Source: LGRD01 sp031415135 (GTDB taxonomy: Bacteria > Pseudomonadota > Gammaproteobacteria > Burkholderiales > Burkholderiaceae_C). Taken from it: a stretch of DNA of 64,000 nucleotides. The notes below the pieces were generated by a model that saw only the letters and a list, made by a program, of their open reading frames with translations, was not told the origin of the DNA and did not search any database. Positions 1 to 7,646 of this stretch are shown in pieces (the stretch's first letter is position 1; each line of letters opens with the position of its first letter). The translations under genes were made by a program, and so were the position numbers. Location: positions 1 to 64,000 of the forward strand of contig JANORB010000038.1 in NCBI GenBank assembly GCA_031415135.1, read 5' to 3'.

Positions 1-576
1 CACGCACGACACCGCCGCCCACACCAGCACCGCGTTGGGCAGGCCGAACGTGCGCTGGGTGGCCAGCACCTGCATCAGCGGCGTGGCCTTGTCCTGCGGC
101 GCGAAGCCGCCGGTTTGCAGCACCATCAGGCCTTGCAGCACCGCGTTCATGCCGAGCGTGAAGATCATCGACGGGATGCGCAGGCAGGCCACGCCCAGGC
201 CGTTGATCAGGCCCACCGCCAACCCGCAGCCCACGCCGACGGGGATGGCCCAGGCGGGGCCGAAGGTGCCGGCCGCAAACGTGGCCATCATGCCGCCGGT
301 GGTCACGGTCCAGGGCACCGACAGGTCGATGTGCCCAAGCAGCACCACCAGCATCACACCGGCCGCGATGATGCCGAAGAACGCGCCCACCTGAAGCTGC
401 TGCAACAGGTAGTTGAGCGAGATGAAGTTGATGTTGATGAAGCTGCCGACCAGCAGCAGCAGCAGCGAAAAGCTGAACGCCACCAGCGGCGGGTGCTTGA
501 CGAAGCGCGCCCAGCCCGATGCTGCCGGCAGGCTCGATGCGGACGCGGCGGTCTTGGTGTCGGGCACGGCACTCAT
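1..576 (-). CDS. Sugar-type ABC transporter permease (partial, cut by window edge)
   Basis: Inner-membrane permease of the RbsC/BPD_transp_2 type. Only the N-terminal 192 codons are in the window; the gene runs off the left edge. It starts at the ATG at 576, 13 bases after the stop of the second permease gene. After a short hydrophilic tail the protein has a strongly hydrophobic segment (around residues 28-45). A stretch reading GVMLVVLLGHIDLSV follows, which is the typical RbsC-family motif preceding the conserved periplasmic-facing region. It is the last visible gene of a minus-strand operon: receptor (3217-4314), ATPase, permease, permease. Two different permeases imply a heterodimeric channel. 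The substrate cannot be read from the sequence; the family takes up sugars and related polar compounds such as ribose, xylose or autoinducer-2. Confidence 0.85.
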   Translation of the reverse strand, partial: MSAVPDTKTAASASSLPAASGWARFVKHPPLVAFSFSLLLLLVGSFININFISLNYLLQQLQVGAFFGIIAAGVMLVVLLGHIDLSVPWTVTTGGMMATFAAGTFGPAWAIPVGVGCGLAVGLINGLGVACLRIPSMIFTLGMNAVLQGLMVLQTGGFAPQDKATPLMQVLATQRTFGLPNAVLVWAAVSCV

Positions 577-589
577 GGCAGCCTGGGGT

Positions 590-1573
590 TCACCCGAACA
601 ACTCCAGCCGGTTGCGGATGCGCAGCACCCGCAGCGCGCCCAGGCTCACGGCGGCGAGCAGGATGAAGCCTTCGAACAAGGGCTGCCACAGGGCCGGCGC
701 GTCAAACACGAACAGCAGGTCGCCGATGGTGCGCAACACGAAGGCGCCGATGATCGAGCCGATCATTCCGCCCGCGCCGCCGTACAACGAGGTGCCGCCG
801 ATCACCACCGCGGCGATCGAGTTCAGCGTGTACAGGTTGGCCTGCGGCGCGCTCGCTTCGCCGGACAGCGAGATCAGCGACAGCAGCAGCCCCGCCATCG
901 ACGCCAGCAAGCCCGCCAGCGTGTAGGCGACGAACTTGGAGCGCTTGATGTCCACCCCCGACAGGTAGGCCGCGCCTTCGGCCGAGCCGGCCGCATAACA
1001 ACCGCGGCCGATCAGCGAGCGGCGCAGCGGTAGCCAGATCAGCAGCACCACGCCGGCCAGCAAGACCAGCGTGGTGGGCACGACGCCGAACAGGGTGCGG
1101 GTCAGCGCGTCCGACAAACCCTCGCTGACTTCGCCGCCGGGTGCCGGCCGCACCAGCAACGCGATGCCGAAGTACACCGCACTGGTGGCCAGCGTGGCGA
1201 TGATCGGCTGCAAACGCCCCAGCACCACCAGGGTGGCGTTGAGCGCGCCGGCCGCCGTGCCGCAGGCCAGCACGCCGACGACGCCCAATGCCACACCGAG
1301 CGGCGTGCCGTTGACCAGCACCGACGACACGCAGCACGACAGGATCATCACCATGCCGACCGACAGGTCGAGCCCGCGCGTGATCACCGGCAGCGTTTGC
1401 GCCATCGCCACCAGCGCCAGCAACACCGCCTTGTTGGAGGCGGTGGTCATGATGTTGACCGAGGTGGCGCGCGGGTGCTCGATCAGGAACACGCTGAACA
1501 TCAGCGCGAACACCCCCAGCGCGACCAGCGGCAGCGCGTTTTGGCGCAGGTGGATGGGCCAGTCGCTGCGCAT
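590..1573 (-). CDS. Sugar-type ABC transporter permease
   Basis: A 327-aa membrane protein of the RbsC/BPD_transp_2 family, the usual length. Hydrophobic segments are spread over the whole protein. The family motif ITRGLDLSVG lies near residues 64-73, and IAAVVIGGTSLYGG, the conserved loop that docks on the ATPase, lies at about residues 253-266. The ATG at 1573 follows the ATPase stop by 4 bases and the next permease starts 13 bases downstream, so the three are almost certainly one transcript. It should pair with the permease at 1-576 and the ATPase at 1578-3113. The substrate is unknown. Confidence 0.88.
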   Translation of the reverse strand: MRSDWPIHLRQNALPLVALGVFALMFSVFLIEHPRATSVNIMTTASNKAVLLALVAMAQTLPVITRGLDLSVGMVMILSCCVSSVLVNGTPLGVALGVVGVLACGTAAGALNATLVVLGRLQPIIATLATSAVYFGIALLVRPAPGGEVSEGLSDALTRTLFGVVPTTLVLLAGVVLLIWLPLRRSLIGRGCYAAGSAEGAAYLSGVDIKRSKFVAYTLAGLLASMAGLLLSLISLSGEASAPQANLYTLNSIAAVVIGGTSLYGGAGGMIGSIIGAFVLRTIGDLLFVFDAPALWQPLFEGFILLAAVSLGALRVLRIRNRLELFG

Positions 1574-1577
1574 CGTG

Positions 1578-3113
1578 TCAGGCCGCCAGCTTTTCGCCGG
1601 CGGCGAGGTTCAACGCCGCCGCGACGATGTTGGTTTCGGTGATCGCGCCGCCTTCGAGCACCCGCGTGATCGCGCCACCGTACATGATCAGCACGCGGTC
1701 GCACAGGCCGATCAGCTCTTCATAGTCGGTCGAGTACAGCAGCACCGCGGCGCCCTCGGCGGCGAGCTGGCGCAGCAGCACGTAGATTTCCTGCTTGGTG
1801 CCCACGTCGATGCCGCGGGTCGGGTCGTTCAACAAGATCACGCCGGCATTCGTCATCAGCCACTTGCCGATCACCACCTTCTGCTGGTTGCCGCCCGACA
1901 GCGTGGCCACCGCATCGCTGGCCGCGCCGAGTCGGATGCGCAGCTTGTGGATGGCTCCGGCCACGCCGGCGCTTTCGGCGCGCCGGTTGACCCAGCCGCC
2001 GGTCGAGAGCCGGCTCAGCGCGGCCATCGACAGGTTCTGCGCGATCGACATCGGCAGGATCAGGCCTTCGGTCTTGCGGTCTTCGGGGATCAGCGCCAGG
2101 CCCAGCGCGGGCGACTTGGCCTTGCCTGGGCTCATGCGCGCCACGGCCTTGCCATTCACCGCCAGCTCACCGCTGACGCCGCGCAACACGCCGAACAAGG
2201 CCAGCATCAGCTCGCGCTGGCCCTGGCCGTCCAGGCCGCCGAGACCCACGATCTCGCCCCGGCGGATCGCCAGGCTGATGTCTTTCAGCCGGTCGCCCCA
2301 GCCCAGCCTGCGGGTTTGCAGGCGGGTCGGCGCCCCGGCGGGCAAACCGGTCTTGGGCGGATAGGTCTTGGCCAGGTCGCGCCCGATCATCAACTGCACC
2401 ACCTGGTCGTCGGTGCGCGCGGGGGTGGCAAAGGTCTCGACATGGCGGCCGTTGCGGAACACTGAACAGGTGTCGGCCAGCGCCTTGATCTCGTGCATGC
2501 GGTGCGAGATGTACAAAATGGCCAGGCCCTGGTCGCGCAGCCCGCGCAAGATCGCGTAGACCTTGTCGACATCGGCGGCCGTCAGCGCCGAGGTGGCCTC
2601 GTCCAGGATCAGCAGGCGCGGCTCGCGGCCCAGCGCCTTGGCGATCTCCACCATCTGGCGGCGCGACAACGGCAGGTTGCGCACCAGCTCCAGCGGGTGG
2701 ATGTCGGCGCAGCCCACCCGTTCGAGCAGCGCCTCGGCGCGTTGGCGCTGGGCGCGCTGGGCCACGAAGCCCCAGCGGTTCGGCGCGTTGGTGAGCAGGA
2801 TGTTGTCGGCCACCGACAGGTCCGGGATCAGCGACAGCTCCTGGAACACGCAGACGATGCCGTGGCGCGCCGCATCGATCGGCGACTTGAAGGCCACCGG
2901 CGCGCCGCCAAAGCTCATCTGCCCGGTGTCGGGCTGCACCACGCCGGCGATCGCTTTGATGAGCGTGGATTTGCCCGCGCCGTTTTCGCCCAGCACCGCA
3001 TGGATGGAACCGGCCGCGCAGCAGAAGTCGACCTGGTCGAGTGCGGTGACGCCGCCATAGCGCTTGGAGATCGCGCGCATTTGCAGCAGCTTGGCAGCGT
3101 CCACAGGCAGCAC
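1578..3113 (-). CDS. Sugar ABC transporter ATP-binding protein, two fused nucleotide-binding domains
   Basis: A 511-aa RbsA/MglA-type ATPase. The first domain has Walker A GENGAGKST at residues 42-50 and Walker B with the DE pair at 171-172; its signature is degenerate (LSRRQ in place of LSGGQ). The second domain has a degenerate Walker A region (GGLDGQGQRE) but a good signature LSGGNQQK, the usual asymmetric arrangement of this family. The frame opens with GTG at 3113; an ATG at 3080 (MRAISKRYGG) is a shorter alternative, but homologues usually carry about ten residues before this motif. It follows the receptor gene across a hairpin terminator-like structure at 3119-3149, which could lower its expression relative to the receptor. 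Confidence 0.9.
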   Translation of the reverse strand: MLPVDAAKLLQMRAISKRYGGVTALDQVDFCCAAGSIHAVLGENGAGKSTLIKAIAGVVQPDTGQMSFGGAPVAFKSPIDAARHGIVCVFQELSLIPDLSVADNILLTNAPNRWGFVAQRAQRQRAEALLERVGCADIHPLELVRNLPLSRRQMVEIAKALGREPRLLILDEATSALTAADVDKVYAILRGLRDQGLAILYISHRMHEIKALADTCSVFRNGRHVETFATPARTDDQVVQLMIGRDLAKTYPPKTGLPAGAPTRLQTRRLGWGDRLKDISLAIRRGEIVGLGGLDGQGQRELMLALFGVLRGVSGELAVNGKAVARMSPGKAKSPALGLALIPEDRKTEGLILPMSIAQNLSMAALSRLSTGGWVNRRAESAGVAGAIHKLRIRLGAASDAVATLSGGNQQKVVIGKWLMTNAGVILLNDPTRGIDVGTKQEIYVLLRQLAAEGAAVLLYSTDYEELIGLCDRVLIMYGGAITRVLEGGAITETNIVAAALNLAAGEKLAA

Positions 3114-3118
3114 TCAAG

Positions 3119-3149
3119 AAAAACCCGGACGCTGGTTCAGCGTCCGGGT
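3119..3149 (-). terminator. Hairpin with U-tract between receptor and ATPase genes
   Basis: A perfect 12-bp stem (ACCCGGACGCTG paired with CAGCGTCCGGGT, 3-base loop, 3123-3149) is followed on the minus strand by five T residues (3123-3119). This fits an intrinsic terminator or partial attenuator placed after the receptor gene and before the ATPase. In ABC operons such structures let the receptor be made in excess over the membrane parts (inference). Confidence 0.75.
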
Positions 3150-3216
3150 GGGGGTGATGGATCGGTGCATCGGGTGCCCGTGCTCACTCGATGCACCGTG
3201 GGCGGTGAACCGCCGG

Positions 3217-4314
3217 CTACTGGTTCGACTCGGTCTGCTTCATGATTTCCACCGCCGTCAGGTTGACGTTGCACGGCGGGAATTCATTCGGCGTGAAGAA
3301 GTTGTCCGGCAGGTCGGGGAAGTAGTTGACTCCCGCTTTCAGCCCGGCCGTTTCCACATACGGAATCGGCACCGAGATGTACTGCGGCAGCTTCTGGCCC
3401 TGCAGCGCCGCCAGCGCGGCTTTGAGCGAAATGGCCACCAGCCCCGGCGACTGCCCGGCCGAAGCGCCCTTGAGGCCGTCCTTGCCGTGCAAGGCCATCA
3501 GCTTGCGGTAACCGTTCTCGGCTTCACCGGCCACCGGAATGAACGGGTGCTTGGCCGCCATCAGCGCGCGCACAGCGCCGGTCGAACCGCCCTGCACGAA
3601 CATGCCGTTGAACTTGCCGTGCACCGCCACCGCGTCGGCCACCACCTTCTGCGCGGTGCCGTCGTCCCAGTTGCCGACCACCTCGATGATCTGCGCCTCT
3701 TTGTACTTGTCCATGATCTCGCGGAAGCCCAGGTGGCGGTCGCGGTCGACCGAGTTGCCGGGCAGGCCGCGCACTTCGAGGATCTTGCCGCTGGTGGCCT
3801 TGTTCGACTCGAGCCAGCGGCCCATCATGCGGCCCATCTCGAACTGGTCTTCGTTGACCTGGATCACCTCGTCGGTGTCGAGCACGTTGTCGAACGGGAT
3901 CAGCACCACGCCGGCATCCTTGGCGCGCTTGATCACCGGCTTGAACGCGGTGGGCGACACGGCAATGGTCAGGATGGCGTCAAACCCGGCGTTGATGAAG
4001 TTGTCGATCGCGCCGATCTGCGCGGCCACGTCGGTGCCGGTGGAGACGATCTTCAGCTCCTTGATCATCGGCTTGATCTCGGCCGTGTTGGCATACGCCT
4101 TCAGCGACTTGATCATCTGGATGCGCCAGGTGTTGCCGACGAAACCGTTGGCCAGCGCGATGCGGTACGGGCCCTTCTTGGCCGGGTACTGGATCGTCTT
4201 GGTGTCCTTGGCGAAGGGCTTGAAGCACTCGGGCAGGTAGGTCTGGGCCAGGCCCCATTGCGGCAGCGAGGCGAGCAAGGTGCCGCCGATCATCATGTCT
4301 CTGCGCTTGAGCAT
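3217..4314 (-). CDS. Periplasmic sugar-binding protein of ABC transporter
   Basis: A 365-aa receptor of the periplasmic-binding-protein 4 (ribose/LacI-like) family. It has an N-terminal signal peptide: basic MLKRRD, hydrophobic stretch, and probable cleavage near residue 24 in GLAQ. The mature part starts with YLPECFKPF and continues into two alternating alpha/beta lobes. The ATG at 4314 has a GGAG seven bases upstream. It is the first gene of the minus-strand operon with the ATPase and both permeases, and is separated by 268 bp from the divergent amidohydrolase gene, with which it may share regulation. The ligand is not identifiable; the neighbouring amidohydrolase suggests a cyclic amide or related compound rather than a simple sugar, but this is only inference. 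Confidence 0.87.
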   Translation of the reverse strand: MLKRRDMMIGGTLLASLPQWGLAQTYLPECFKPFAKDTKTIQYPAKKGPYRIALANGFVGNTWRIQMIKSLKAYANTAEIKPMIKELKIVSTGTDVAAQIGAIDNFINAGFDAILTIAVSPTAFKPVIKRAKDAGVVLIPFDNVLDTDEVIQVNEDQFEMGRMMGRWLESNKATSGKILEVRGLPGNSVDRDRHLGFREIMDKYKEAQIIEVVGNWDDGTAQKVVADAVAVHGKFNGMFVQGGSTGAVRALMAAKHPFIPVAGEAENGYRKLMALHGKDGLKGASAGQSPGLVAISLKAALAALQGQKLPQYISVPIPYVETAGLKAGVNYFPDLPDNFFTPNEFPPCNVNLTAVEIMKQTESNQ

Positions 4315-4582
4315 TTTTCGTCTCCTGTCGTGTGGGTGGGCTCGGGAAAGGGACGCTATTCCGACAGGTTTGGCTTGTCAATGAACGTTGATACCTAGCG
4401 AAGGGGCGTGGCCTGCGGACGCACCGGACCGGTGCCCGCTTCGAGATTGCAACTCGCCTGCGGACCCATGTCGGAATGGGCATCCCGTGCCGCCGATGCC
4501 AGCTTGGGATGGCCCGAGGGCGCGGGCTTGGGCGTAGACTGATTTGCAAAAGCCGGTTCCCCAAACCACATCGGAGACAGCG

Positions 4583-5836
4583 ATGAAAACCCTGATCGTC
4601 AACGGCAGCATCTGGGACGGCAGCGGCAGCGCCGCCTATGCCGGCGACGTGCTGATCGACGGCCAGCGCATCGAGGCCATCGCGCGCGGCACAGGCCGCA
4701 TTGCCGCCGATGGCGCCCAGCGCCTGGACGCGCGCGGCATGACGGTGATGCCCGGGCTGGTCGAAGGCCACGCGCACCTGAGCTTCTGCGGCGCCACCAG
4801 GAACACCGACCTCGGCGACATCCCACCCGAAGAGCATGTGCTGGAAACCCTGCACAACGCCCGCACCTTGCTGGAGGCCGGCTTCACCAGCGCGTTCAGC
4901 GCCGCCAGCGCCAAGATGCGGCTCGACGTGGTGGTGCGCAACCAGATCGACGCCGGGCGCATTCCCGGCCCGCGGCTGCGCGCTGCTGGGCCCGAGATCA
5001 CCGTCACCGCCGGCCTGGGCGACGACAACCGGCTGCACATGGCGCGCGAGAGTTTCGGCCTGGTGGCCGACGGCCCCGAAGCGATTGCGCGCGCCGTGCG
5101 CCTGTGCGTCCGCGAGGGGGTGGACAACGTCAAGCTCAACATTTCCGGCGACGACTTCATGCCGGCGGCCAAGGGCGGCATGACCGTGATGCGCGAAGAC
5201 GAAGTGCGCATGGCCTGCGAGGTGGCGCACAGCTTCGGCAAGAAGGTCGCCTCGCACTCGCGCGCGTCCAACGCGGTGATGCGCGCGTTGACCTGCGGCG
5301 TCGACGTGATCTACCACTGCGAGTTTGCCGACACGCAGGCGCTCGACGCGCTGGAGGCGGCGCGCGACCATGTGTTCGTCGGCCCGGCCATCGGCCTGAT
5401 CCACAACACGCTGCATGAAGCCGAGCCGTTCGGCATCAGCCACGCGATGGCGCTCGACCTGGGCATGGAGCGCTGCATCGAAAACGCGCAGCGCACCTAC
5501 GCGCAGATGCGCCAACGCGGCATCCGCGTCGTGATCGGCGGCGACTACGGCTTTGCCTGGACGCCGCAGGGCACGAATGCGCGCGACATCGAGCACTTCG
5601 TCAAGCTGTTCGGCTACTCGGCGAGCGAGGCACTGCAGTGCGCCACGCGCGTCGGCGGCGCACTGATGGGCCTGCAGGTCGGGCAATTGAAAGAAGGCTG
5701 GCTGGCCGACCTGCTGATCGTCGACGGCGACCCGCTGCACGACGTGCGCGTGCTGCAGGACAAGGCGCGGCTGAAGCTCATCATGAAAGACGGGGCCAGC
5801 GTCAAGAACCAGTTGCACAACATGATCCGCGCATGA
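4583..5836 (+). CDS. Amidohydrolase family protein (imidazolonepropionase/prolidase-like)
   Basis: A 417-aa metal-dependent hydrolase with an N-terminal small beta-sandwich (MKTLIVNGSIWDGSG), then the TIM-barrel metal motif EGHAHLSF, a lysine in NVKLNISGDD that could be the carbamylated metal bridge, later histidines in ASHSR and IYHCEFAD, and an aspartate in VIGGDYG. Such enzymes hydrolyse cyclic amides or Xaa-Pro dipeptides. The ATG at 4583 has GGAG about six bases upstream; an in-frame TTG at 4544 is less likely. The gene is divergent from the ABC importer operon, suggesting that the importer brings in the substrate. The exact substrate cannot be assigned. Confidence 0.85.
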   Translation: MKTLIVNGSIWDGSGSAAYAGDVLIDGQRIEAIARGTGRIAADGAQRLDARGMTVMPGLVEGHAHLSFCGATRNTDLGDIPPEEHVLETLHNARTLLEAGFTSAFSAASAKMRLDVVVRNQIDAGRIPGPRLRAAGPEITVTAGLGDDNRLHMARESFGLVADGPEAIARAVRLCVREGVDNVKLNISGDDFMPAAKGGMTVMREDEVRMACEVAHSFGKKVASHSRASNAVMRALTCGVDVIYHCEFADTQALDALEAARDHVFVGPAIGLIHNTLHEAEPFGISHAMALDLGMERCIENAQRTYAQMRQRGIRVVIGGDYGFAWTPQGTNARDIEHFVKLFGYSASEALQCATRVGGALMGLQVGQLKEGWLADLLIVDGDPLHDVRVLQDKARLKLIMKDGASVKNQLHNMIRA

Positions 5837-5850
5837 CGGGGCGCGAACAA

Positions 5851-5878
5851 GCGCTCAACGGATTGGCGCTCAACGGAT
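5851..5878. repeat. Short direct repeat between convergent genes
   Basis: Two identical 13-base copies of GCGCTCAACGGAT (5851-5863 and 5866-5878), 15 bases apart, lie between the amidohydrolase stop and the toxin gene stop. No function is evident; replication slippage is enough to explain it. Confidence 0.5.
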
Positions 5879-5889
5879 CGGGATAGTGC

Positions 5890-6312
5890 TCAGGCGGCCG
5901 AGAACGGACTCAAGACCCTGGCACCGGTGGCCTTGAAGTGCGCTGCATTGCGGGTCACGACCGTCAAGTCGTGGATCAGCGCGATGGCCGCGATCTGCTT
6001 GTCCAGTTCGTTCTCCGGGTGCGGAACCCGCAGCCTTCCCCACACCTGGGCCGCTTCGGCGTCCAGGCCGAGGATGTGGTCTCGGTAGTCGCTCACGACG
6101 TCCATCAGCCAGCGCTCCAGCAGGTCGGCCTGCCGCTCGTCGCCGCGGTGGCGGATGAGTTCCACCCCGCGTCGAAGTTCGCCGATCGTGATGGCCGACA
6201 GGTAGACCGGTTCCTCGCGCAACTGGGTCTGTCTGAAGAAGCGGATGACGCCCGAATCGGCCTTGTCTTTCTTGCGGGCTTCGCTGATGACGTTGGTGTC
6301 AATCAAATACAC
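5890..6312 (-). CDS. PIN-domain toxin, VapC/FitB family
   Basis: A 140-aa PIN-domain ribonuclease, the toxin of a type II toxin-antitoxin pair. It starts YLIDTNVISE, with the first catalytic Asp in DTN. The conserved Glu follows in IGELRRG and a further Asp in NELDKQIAAIA, giving the acidic residues expected for a metal-dependent RNase. I chose the GTG at 6312 because it gives the classic N-terminus and has CGAGG six bases upstream; an in-frame ATG at 6330 adds six residues. Its start overlaps the last 14 bases of the antitoxin gene, the usual translational coupling. The family cleaves tRNA or other structured RNA; the target here is unknown. Confidence 0.87.
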   Translation of the reverse strand: MYLIDTNVISEARKKDKADSGVIRFFRQTQLREEPVYLSAITIGELRRGVELIRHRGDERQADLLERWLMDVVSDYRDHILGLDAEAAQVWGRLRVPHPENELDKQIAAIALIHDLTVVTRNAAHFKATGARVLSPFSAA

Positions 6313-6535
6313 GCGAAGCCTCGGCCGCATCGTTCAGGCGCTCAAAGTCGGAGTCCTTGCCGACATGGGGCATGGCCGCCAAAACGTCGGCCAGGCTGCG
6401 CTTGCGTGGGCGCGCCAGCACCGAGGCCAGGATCTCCCGATGTTCGGCCTCGGCACTGCGGCCATGCGCGCCGGCGCGCTTCTTCAGCGCCTTCACCACG
6501 GCTTCATCGACACCCCGCACCAGCAGATCGGCCAT
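6299..6535 (-). CDS. Antitoxin, FitA/VapB (ribbon-helix-helix) family
   Basis: A 78-aa protein beginning MADLLVRGVDEAVVKALKKR, the pattern of FitA-type ribbon-helix-helix DNA-binding antitoxins: a short beta strand (ADLLVRGV) followed by two helices. The C-terminal part is the probable toxin-neutralising segment. The ATG at 6535 has GGGAG six bases upstream. The gene precedes and overlaps the PIN toxin gene, as expected for a pair whose antitoxin must be made first. It is likely autorepressed through the palindrome at 6562-6572. Confidence 0.85.
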   Translation of the reverse strand: MADLLVRGVDEAVVKALKKRAGAHGRSAEAEHREILASVLARPRKRSLADVLAAMPHVGKDSDFERLNDAAEASRVFD

Positions 6536-6561
6536 GAGTTTCTCCCTCTTGCCTTCAATGC

Positions 6562-6572
6562 TATCAATGATA
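6562..6572 (-). promoter_or_regulatory. Palindrome over a -10-like element upstream of the antitoxin
   Basis: TATCAATGATA is a perfect 11-bp palindrome 27 bases upstream of the antitoxin ATG. On the minus strand it overlaps TATCAT, a plausible -10 box. The position fits an operator for autoregulation by the ribbon-helix-helix antitoxin. The role is inferred. Confidence 0.4.
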
Positions 6573-6596
6573 TCGACTTGGCCGAGCAGATGCAAT

Positions 6597-6626
6597 CCGG
6601 GACAATCACAGCCACGCCGGGACAAT
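6597..6626 (+). promoter_or_regulatory. Two 10-bp direct repeats upstream of the 6638 gene
   Basis: CCGGGACAAT occurs at 6597-6606 and again at 6617-6626, exactly 20 bp apart (two helical turns) and 11 bases before the ATG at 6638. Each contains GACAAT, a possible -10 element. This could be a pair of overlapping promoters or a regulator site, and cannot be decided from sequence alone. Confidence 0.35.
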
Positions 6627-6637
6627 GCCAGCCAGCC

Positions 6638-7543
6638 ATGCAGCTCGACATCTTCGAAAACAGCCGCGACACCATGCTGCGCAACGATGTGTTGAGCGCG
6701 TTGGAACGCGGCGAGGTTGCCGAAGCCCAAGCGGGCTGGCAACGGTTCCACAACGAATACCCGCTCGATCAAAGCCTGCGCGCCTTGGCCGTTCTGATCG
6801 CCGCGCTGGCGCAGCGGACGCCCACTGCTTTCGCCGACCACGATGCCCTGCGCGAAGCATGCCGTGCGCTGATCGAAGACGTCGAGCCCGCCGCCCTGCG
6901 CCTGTTCGGCGAGAAGCCGGCTGCGGCGTGGCTCGTGCCGCTGTGGCGAGAGACGGCGCAGCGGGCCGCGCCGCTCGGCTTCATCACCGCCAGAAGCGAA
7001 GACCACGCAGCGCCGCTGTGGCTGCGTGCCGGTGATGGGGGGCAGGCGGCAGCGGCCGTGCAGGGCATCGAATCGTGGCGCCACATTCCCGCCCCCTTGG
7101 CCTGGATGGCCGAGGCCCGCTGCCGCCTTGGCGCCGCCGGCGCGCGAGACCGTGGCCTGGAAGCGCACTGGGGCCTGCTGGCCGAACTCGCGTGGCTCTC
7201 GCCGGCCCGGTTTGACGCGCTCGCAAAGCGCCTGGCCGACCCGGCGCTGGACCGGCTGCGCAAGAAGTTCGATGCGAGCTTCGAAGGCAGCACCGAGAGC
7301 GCGGGCGATGTGGACGACCTCGCCTGGTTCCCCGCCTGGGTGCTGACCGAAGCGCCGAACCTGGCGCGCTGGCTGGGCCAGGCCCACCCCTCGTTGCACA
7401 CCGAACCCGAACGCGCGATGCGGCTGATGCTGGACCTGCTGAGCCTGGAGCGGCAAGGCCGCCACCACGACATGGTGGCCAAGCGCAAGCTGCTGCGGGA
7501 CGCGCACGCATCGCTCTACGCCGCCTACATCAAGACGCGCTGA
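6638..7543 (+). CDS. Hypothetical protein, helical, possibly TPR-like
   Basis: A 301-aa soluble protein I do not recognise. It is alanine- and leucine-rich, with no signal peptide or membrane segment, and its sequence suggests consecutive helices throughout (for example ALERGEVAEAQAGWQRF near the N-terminus), which resembles TPR-like helical hairpins. I chose the ATG at 6638 (MQLDIFENS) because the open frame upstream overlaps the toxin-antitoxin genes on the other strand. Base composition matches the chromosome. It is divergent from the antitoxin and has no obvious functional partner. Confidence 0.7.
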   Translation: MQLDIFENSRDTMLRNDVLSALERGEVAEAQAGWQRFHNEYPLDQSLRALAVLIAALAQRTPTAFADHDALREACRALIEDVEPAALRLFGEKPAAAWLVPLWRETAQRAAPLGFITARSEDHAAPLWLRAGDGGQAAAAVQGIESWRHIPAPLAWMAEARCRLGAAGARDRGLEAHWGLLAELAWLSPARFDALAKRLADPALDRLRKKFDASFEGSTESAGDVDDLAWFPAWVLTEAPNLARWLGQAHPSLHTEPERAMRLMLDLLSLERQGRHHDMVAKRKLLRDAHASLYAAYIKTR

Positions 7544-7646
7544 CCCGGCCCCCGGGTTGCCGCCGGGGCCCCGAGGGCAATCGCTTCGAACTCAAGGACC
7601 GCCACGGCTGAGCCGGCGGCACGCGCCGCGGGCTTTCAGTCCAGCG

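Noticed and set aside
3980..5818. 612-codon open frame on the minus strand across the receptor and amidohydrolase genes
   Set aside because: Its product is His/Val/Arg/Gln-rich low-complexity sequence, typical of antisense reading in high-GC DNA, and it overlaps two well-supported genes.
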